DNA of 64,000 bases from Cynocephalus volans (lineage: Eukaryota; Chordata; Mammalia; Dermoptera; Cynocephalidae). Position 1 is the stretch's first letter. Every line of letters begins with the position of its first letter. The DNA lies in the NCBI RefSeq assembly GCF_027409185.1, contig NC_084462.1, forward strand, positions 186,646,071 through 186,710,070, read 5' to 3'. This document shows positions 57,775-64,000 of the stretch, piece after piece. The notes under the pieces are model-generated. The model saw only the letters and a program-made list of their open reading frames with translations. It was not told where the DNA came from and searched no databases. Position numbers and translations under genes: made by a program.

Positions 57775-59489
57775 GTTGAAGGGCCCTTTTTTTATGAGGT
57801 GAAAGGGACTAAGTTCAGGATATCCCTAATATTTTGGGGCTTCTCAAAATATTTCTTCTCTTGAACTCTCTTGGATTGTAAGTATTTGATTCATGAGGCA
57901 CATTAGAAACAGGTCAAAAAGCTGCCACACCTTTCTGAGCACAAGACTAAATTCTTGACTAGGGGAGTAGATCACGGTGTTTTGTTTTGTTTCTCACGTA
58001 TGTTTCAAATAAATATCAAAATGCATTAACATTGTGTCTAAACTCTTTTTCAAATTAAAAAAACTGTACAGTGGAAAATCACAGATAGTATAATAACAAT
58101 TTTATATATATACTGTTTTGATTTTATTCTTGGTGTAAAAATACCAACAAAATTAAGAACATTATTTCCAAACTTTTTATTTATTTCTTTGTTTGTTTGA
58201 TTGTTTTAACTTTGAGCACTGATGATGTCACTTTGATCTGAGTATCTGCTAAGGCCAGCTGGGCAATCTCGGACTAAGTAGGTTGAATGTTTTATGTGGG
58301 TGTCTAAGGTTCTGTGAAAATATTTTCCTTTTGGAAGCCCGAGGCATGTTACAAGGAGCTCTAACTAATTACAATAGAAATAAAAATGCATTCATATGGC
58401 GAGAATATCTAAAATGAAAAGAGCAGCTATACTGCTGAATAATCCAGCATTTTCCAAATGTTAAAGAGATGACGGATGCGAGAAAACGACCCTTTTTTGC
58501 AGGGTCTGATGTTCTAAGGTAAATTGTAGATTTGCATATGAATGACCAGTTGTTAGGATGCCACTTGTATTAAAGATCATACCACTTTCATGTAATTTTC
58601 TTTTCAAAAGAAGTTGTCCAAAATAAATTGATTTTATTTGTTTTGTTCTCTGCTGTGATCTCTAGTTTATTTACTTATTAAATGAGTCTTCCTTTCACCT
58701 GTTCCACAAATCTTGATTCCTGTAGCTTGACCATCATTCCTGAGATTATATAAGTTCTCCACTTTTAATCCTCTTTGAAATATATTTTGTTATTTCTACA
58801 CTTCTTACACATCTCTAAAAATTTTATAATGAGCTTGTTGATGTCTACAAAATGCTTACTGAGTATTTTACAGCAGATCCTTCCATAAATCTACAGACCA
58901 AACTTGGGATGAGTCATCTTATAATACTGAGTGTCCCAATTCATGAACGTGGCTCCCATTTTCTTTGATTTAGGTTTGCTTTGGTTAATTTTATGAAATA
59001 CTTTTCTGGTTTTCACACACATATGTATCCTGCAATTTTTGTTTCTTTGTTTTCTTTGTTTTTGTTTTAGATTTACTCGTGTCTTTTTAGTTGTATTAAA
59101 GATGGTACTACACACACACACACGAAATTACAATACAATTATATTTATATTATATAATTGCAATTTTACATTCTTAAGCTTTCAGTTAATTTTTGAAAGG
59201 TAAATTCATAAAAATAATTTTTATTTAATAAAATAATGTATTAACTTCCCAATCCCCATTTTCAAATAACATCACATTAGTGACTTTTATGAGTTCAATA
59301 TGAGCTTTTAAGGAACAAATTAAATACTTAGCAAGAGTAATCATTTTTCTATATGCCTGAAACAAATAAGCAAAATTTAAAATTAAAAACATAATATTAT
59401 TCACATTAGCAACCACAAAAATAAAATATTTAGTTATAAATCTAAGTAAATACAGAAAAAATCTATCAAAAAAGAAAAAAAAAAGAATG
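57775..59489. other. AT-rich intergenic DNA, nothing recognised
   Basis: Apart from about 150 bases of IGHV4 upstream flank at the left, no gene, RNA or named repeat could be supported. Confidence 0.5.
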
Positions 59490-61270
59490 TCTGATGAATG
59501 AATAAATTAAACGGGGAGATACTTCATGACATGAATGAGAGGCTTGATGCTGCGCAAACGTCAGTTCTTGTCAACCTGATCTATAGGTTGAACCCAATCA
59601 CAATCAAAATCCCAGAAACTAACTTCATGGATTTCGACCAATGGATTCTAAAGTCTTTATGGAGAGATGAAAGACCCAGAGTAGCCAAAACAATTTTTTA
59701 TTGATTATGAATGTTCATGAGACACAGAGCTGATTGTCACCCCTCATGCCCAATATGTTTAGGCCAGATTCTTGCTGACAGCCTGCCCGTGCCAGGACAA
59801 CATCGAAGAAGAACATTGTTGGAGGACAACGTCGTCTGACTTTAAGACCTTCTGTGAAGTAACAGTTATCAAGACAGTGTGGTATCAGTGACAGAACAGA
59901 CAAATAGATCAATTAAAGAGGACACGGAGCAAGAAACAAACCCACATAAAAATAAACAATAGATCTTCGATAAAAGATGAGAAAAAAATACAATAGAGAA
60001 AATATTGTTTTTTAAACAACTGGTACTGAAACACGGTGGCATCCATTTGCAAAATATAATAATAAGGCATGTAGACACAGAGATTACATACTTCATAAAA
60101 TAAAATTATAGTGGTTCTCAGCCCTAAATGTAAAATTCAAAACCATGAAACTATATAAAGGAAGCACAGAAGAAAATCTAGATGACCTTATATTTAATGA
60201 CTTTTTAGATATAACACTAAAGGCACAGTTCATCAAAAAGAAATAATTAATAAAATATTTTTCATTTAAATTTAAAATGTCCTGTCACAAAAGTTACTGT
60301 CAAAACTATTTTTAAATAGATAATGTCAAAACAATTTTTAACAATATTATAATGGTAGAAAATATTGAAAAAGATATAACTGATGATTGGCTGTTATCCA
60401 AAATATAAAAATAATACTTAGAAACTCAAAATGTATTTTTTTAAAAATTCCAATGTATCTGATTGAAAACTGGGTCATAAACCTTTCTAGGTACCTGACC
60501 AATAAATATAAACAGATGGTAAATAGGGATTTTAAAAATGCTTCGCACCACATGTAGTTGGAAAAATGGAAATTAAAGCAATAATTTGATACCATTTTGC
60601 ACCAACTAGAAAGGCCAGAAGTAAAAACACTTAAAATTGCCAAATTCTGGGGAGGATGAGGACAAACAGAAACTCTTGTTCATTGTTGGTGGGAGTAAAA
60701 AATGTTACAGCTACTTTGGCAGTTTCCTACAAAACTAAAGGTACACTAGGAATAATCCAGTCATCACACAACTTGTTGCATTCCCAAAGAACCTAAAAAC
60801 ATTTCCACACAAAACCCTGCACGTGCATGTTCATAGCAATTTTATTTATAAAGCTACCAAGTTGCTAAAACTTGGAAGCAACCAAGACACCCTTCAGTAG
60901 GTGGATGATTAAATATAATGTTGTACATTCAGACAATGTACTATATAATTCAGCACTAAAAAGCACTAAGTTATTAAACCATGAAAATACATTGGGAAAC
61001 ATAGATGCATTTTACTAAGTGAAAAAAGTCTGCATGAAAGATTATAAACTGCATGATTCCAACTATATGATAATCTAAAAATTCCAAAACTGTGGAGAAA
61101 GTGGAAGGGTCTGTGGTTGACAGAGGTTTTCAGAGCAGTAAATACTCTGTGGGATACTATAGCACAGTATTGTGAACTACAGGTGCTTTGTTGTGCAGCA
61201 GATCTCTAGAAATATTCATCCTGCATACCTGAAGCATTAAAAACCTGGATCAGTGAAAGTGATAAAACAA
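59490..61270 (+). mobile_element. Old, broken LINE-1 copy
   Basis: Plus-strand ORF2-like text at 59540-59700 (NPITIKIPETNF reading) and again from about 60000 to 61270. It is interrupted at about 59700-59790 by a segment resembling the tail of the 140-bp insert of blocks P1 and P3. Heavily diverged. Confidence 0.65.
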
Positions 61271-61289
61271 ATGGTACAACCTTCTTTAA

Positions 61290-62020
61290 AGAAGTGTATT
61301 TAAGCATAATATTACATCATTACAGTTTGGTGAAGACTGATACCACATGCAAGCACTATGGAACATGTTATGGAGATTCCTCAAGCAACTACAGACAGAT
61401 GTACCATGAAATCCAGCAACTTCACTGTAGGGCATATGATGAAAGGAATGGAAATTATCATGTTGAAGGGACACCTGCACTCCCATGTTTATCACATTTG
61501 TACTTACATCAGTTTAGAGCTGTGTCCAACCTAATTGTTCATTGACAGATGACTGGATAAGAAAAATGTTTATATATACACAATGGAAAAATTTTCTGCC
61601 GTAAAGAAGAATGAAATATTGCTGTTCACAGCAACATGGATGAGACTGGAGAATATTACATTAAGCGACATACAGCAGGCACAGAGAGAAACCCCACATG
61701 TCCTCACTCATAAGTGTGGGCTAAAAAATAAACAAATAAAAAGAAAGAAGAGAAAACAATCACAATCATACACTGGATGCTCAGAAGGAGAGAACAGAGC
61801 TGAGGTACCAGAGGTGAGAAAGGGGAAGTGGGAGAGAAGTAAGGGAAGAATTAGTAAAAGACCACAGAAAATGATAACATTGCATAGGGCTGAATATACT
61901 AATTATCCTGAATTGAGCATCACATTTTATCCGAAGGTGTTAATATTCAACTCTGTACCCACAGATACATACTATAGACTCTATTACAATAAAAAATTAA
62001 AATTAAAATAAATTTAACAA
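61290..62020 (+). mobile_element. LINE-1 tail
   Basis: A second ORF2 C-terminus plus 3' UTR: 'tatggagattcctcaagcaactacagacag' at about 61370, 'caacatggatgagactggag' at about 61632, and an A-rich end at about 61985-62010. Confidence 0.75.
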
Positions 62021-62880
62021 AACCTGATGTCACAGAGTTAGCACAGGTAATATCCTGTTTTTACTTTCAGGTTTTATTTATTTATTTTTATTTTTGTGAC
62101 TGGCCTATATGGAGATCTGATCACGTGACTTTGCTGTTTTAAGGTTGTGCTCTAAGCAACCGAGATAACAGGTCATCCTAAAAAAATTTGCTTCTTTTAA
62201 GCAACATTCGAAGATTCAAATTTTTAATATATATATGCAAAGATCTCTCAGATATGTTACACAAACTCACGAAAATAAATCCAATCACAGTCAAGATAAA
62301 ACCACTGATAAAAAATTATAAAACTATGTTTAAACATTAAATTGCATGATTTGCACTTTGGTACACACATGTTTTCTGATATAAGAGAGTTAACATATCT
62401 TTAACTTAACATTATACAGACTTAAATTTTCAACATACATTTACAAAGACCTCAATAGATAAATTCCAGGTATTCACTAAAATAATCGTGCCTCTAGTAA
62501 GGCTATAAACTCAAAGGCAATAATACTGCTTGGATAAGATTGACATTTTTCAATTACATAGGAAGAAGTGCAAACAGCAATTTTTAATTATGTACTGTTG
62601 GAAAATGAATGTTTTTAAAAGAGAAAACAAAATAAGGCAAACATTATTGCAGAGTTCAATATTTCAGAGTTTCACATCTTCCACATTTGGTCTAGAAGAT
62701 CAATATATTAGCAACCAGTTTTTCAACATCTATCTTTTAAAATGTTCAAACCGATATAAATTTATTTTGCATTGCAAAGAGTCAAAAGCATCTTAGGACA
62801 ATTGTGACAATAAATAAATAAATATACCTGGTGCACATCACAGGCCCATCTGCAGTGACAACACATAGAAAAGTGGGCAC
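62021..62880. other. AT-rich spacer, nothing recognised
   Basis: No gene or named repeat seen. Confidence 0.5.
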
Positions 62881-62884
62881 TGTT

Positions 62885-64000
62885 TATAACAGCCTCTAAT
62901 GATTCTTTGCATTTCTGTGGTATCGGTTGTAATGTCTCCTTTTTCATTTCTGGTTTCTGTTATATGGGTCTTCTCTCCTCCTGTGTTTGTTAAACTAGGT
63001 AATGATTTGTCTATTTTATTTATCTTCTCAAAAAACCAACTTTTTCTTTTGTTGATCTTTTCTATTGTTTATTGGGTCTCTGATTCATTTAGTTCTGCTC
63101 TGATCTTAATTTTTTCTTTCCATCTTCTTCCTTTAGGCTTAGATTGTTGTTGTGATTCAAGTTCTTTGATTCATAGTGTAAGGTCATTTATTTGAAGTCC
63201 TTACATTCTTTTTATATAAGCATTAATTGCAAGATATTTGCCTCTTAGTACTGCTGTTGCAGTATCCTACAGGTTTTGCTATGATGTACCTTTATTTTCT
63301 TTAGCCTCTGGAAATGTTTTGACTGCCTGTTCATTTTCTTCTTGGACCCAGAGGTCATTCAGGAGCCTATATTTACTTTCCATGTATTTGTATAGCTTCC
63401 AGAGTTTTCCTTGTTCTTTATTTCCAGTTTTAGTCCGTTATGGACTGAAAAGATAGTTGGAATGATTTCAACTTTTTAAAATTTGCTGAGACTAGTTCTG
63501 TGACCTAATATGTGGTTTCTCCTGGAGAATGTACCATGAGCTGGTGAGAAGAAAGTGTGTTCTATAGAGGCAGGATACAAAATAAATGCCCCAAATCAGT
63601 AGCATTCACATATTAAATAGTGAATTAACAGAAAGAGAAATAAAGTAAGCCCATTTACAATTTTCACAAAAAAATAAGATACCTAGGGAACAATTTAACC
63701 AAGGAAGTGAAAGACTACTCCAATGAGAACTACCAAACACTTCAGAAAGAAATTTAAGAAGACACAAAAAGATTGAGAGATATTCCATGCTCTTGGATTG
63801 AAAGAATTAACATTGTGAAAGTGTTTATACTAACCAAAGTGTTCTACAGATTCAATGCAATCCCCATCAAAATACAAATGATATTCTTCACAGAAATGGG
63901 AAAAAACGATCTTACTTTTCATATGGAAAAACAAAAGACCCCAAAAAACCAAAGTCACTCTGAGCAAAATATAAAGGCAGAGGCATAACACTACCTGACT
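62885..64000 (+). mobile_element. 5'-inverted LINE-1, truncated by the window edge
   Basis: 62885-63540 is LINE-1 ORF2 in reverse orientation, from the region between endonuclease and reverse transcriptase. From about 63565 the sequence is LINE-1 ORF2 on the plus strand, from after the reverse transcriptase core ('tacaaaataaatgc', 'accaaggaagtgaaagactac', 'attccatgctcttggattgaaagaat'). The segment between is missing. This is the layout left by twin priming; the element continues past 64000. Confidence 0.8.

Overview
The window is a stretch of a placental-mammal immunoglobulin heavy-chain variable (IGHV) cluster. All seven V segments lie on the minus strand, so germline transcription runs right to left and the D-J-C part of the locus would lie to the left of position 1. 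No bacterial, phage or CRISPR features are present. The mammalian assignment rests on two-exon V genes with octamer promoters and 23-bp-spacer recombination signals (RSS), many LINE-1 tails, MaLR/ERV LTRs and dimeric tRNA-derived SINEs. The SINEs, whose halves look closest to tRNA-Ile, recall families I associate with colugos or horseshoe bats. I cannot settle the species from sequence alone.

In transcription order (right to left) the V segments are: an IGHV4 pseudogene (57.24-57.66 kb), an IGHV5 pseudogene (50.88-51.32 kb), an intact IGHV4 (38.68-39.12 kb), an IGHV3 split by a 5.9-kb endogenous retrovirus (ERV) in its leader intron and with a dead RSS (26.87-33.27 kb), an intact IGHV4 with two extra cysteines (24.50-24.94 kb), an intact IGHV4 (12.44-12.87 kb) and an intact IGHV3 (5.91-6.36 kb). 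Four of the seven look usable.

The DNA between them is a tandem segmental duplication of two blocks. Block Q carries an IGHV3 and an IGHV4 with their flanks (Q1 about 5.9-18.45 kb; Q2 about 26.8-44.8 kb). Block P is a gene-poor spacer starting with a LINE-1 tail and ending in an RSS (P1 1-5.9 kb; P2 18.45-24.5 kb; P3 44.8-50.9 kb). A much more diverged P-like relic lies at 53.15-55.3 kb. The three P copies end in nearly the same RSS and 3' flank, but that flank is attached to an IGHV3, an IGHV4 and an IGHV5, so V exons of different families have been exchanged onto one flank. Copy-specific insertions mark events after duplication: a SINE only in Q1, another only in Q2, a solo LTR only in P3, an LTR-like insert only in Q1, and the ERV only in Q2. 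Right of 51.4 kb the regular array stops and the sequence is mostly old repeats plus one wrecked IGHV4.

The observations most worth following are: the same-sense ERV with poly(A) signals between leader and V exon; the CDR1/CDR2 cysteine pair in the IGHV4 at 24.5 kb; the family-swapped RSS flanks; the microhomology-type deletion that removed the second cysteine and RSS of the 57-kb pseudogene; and nested and 5'-inverted LINE-1 copies. All comparisons were done by eye.
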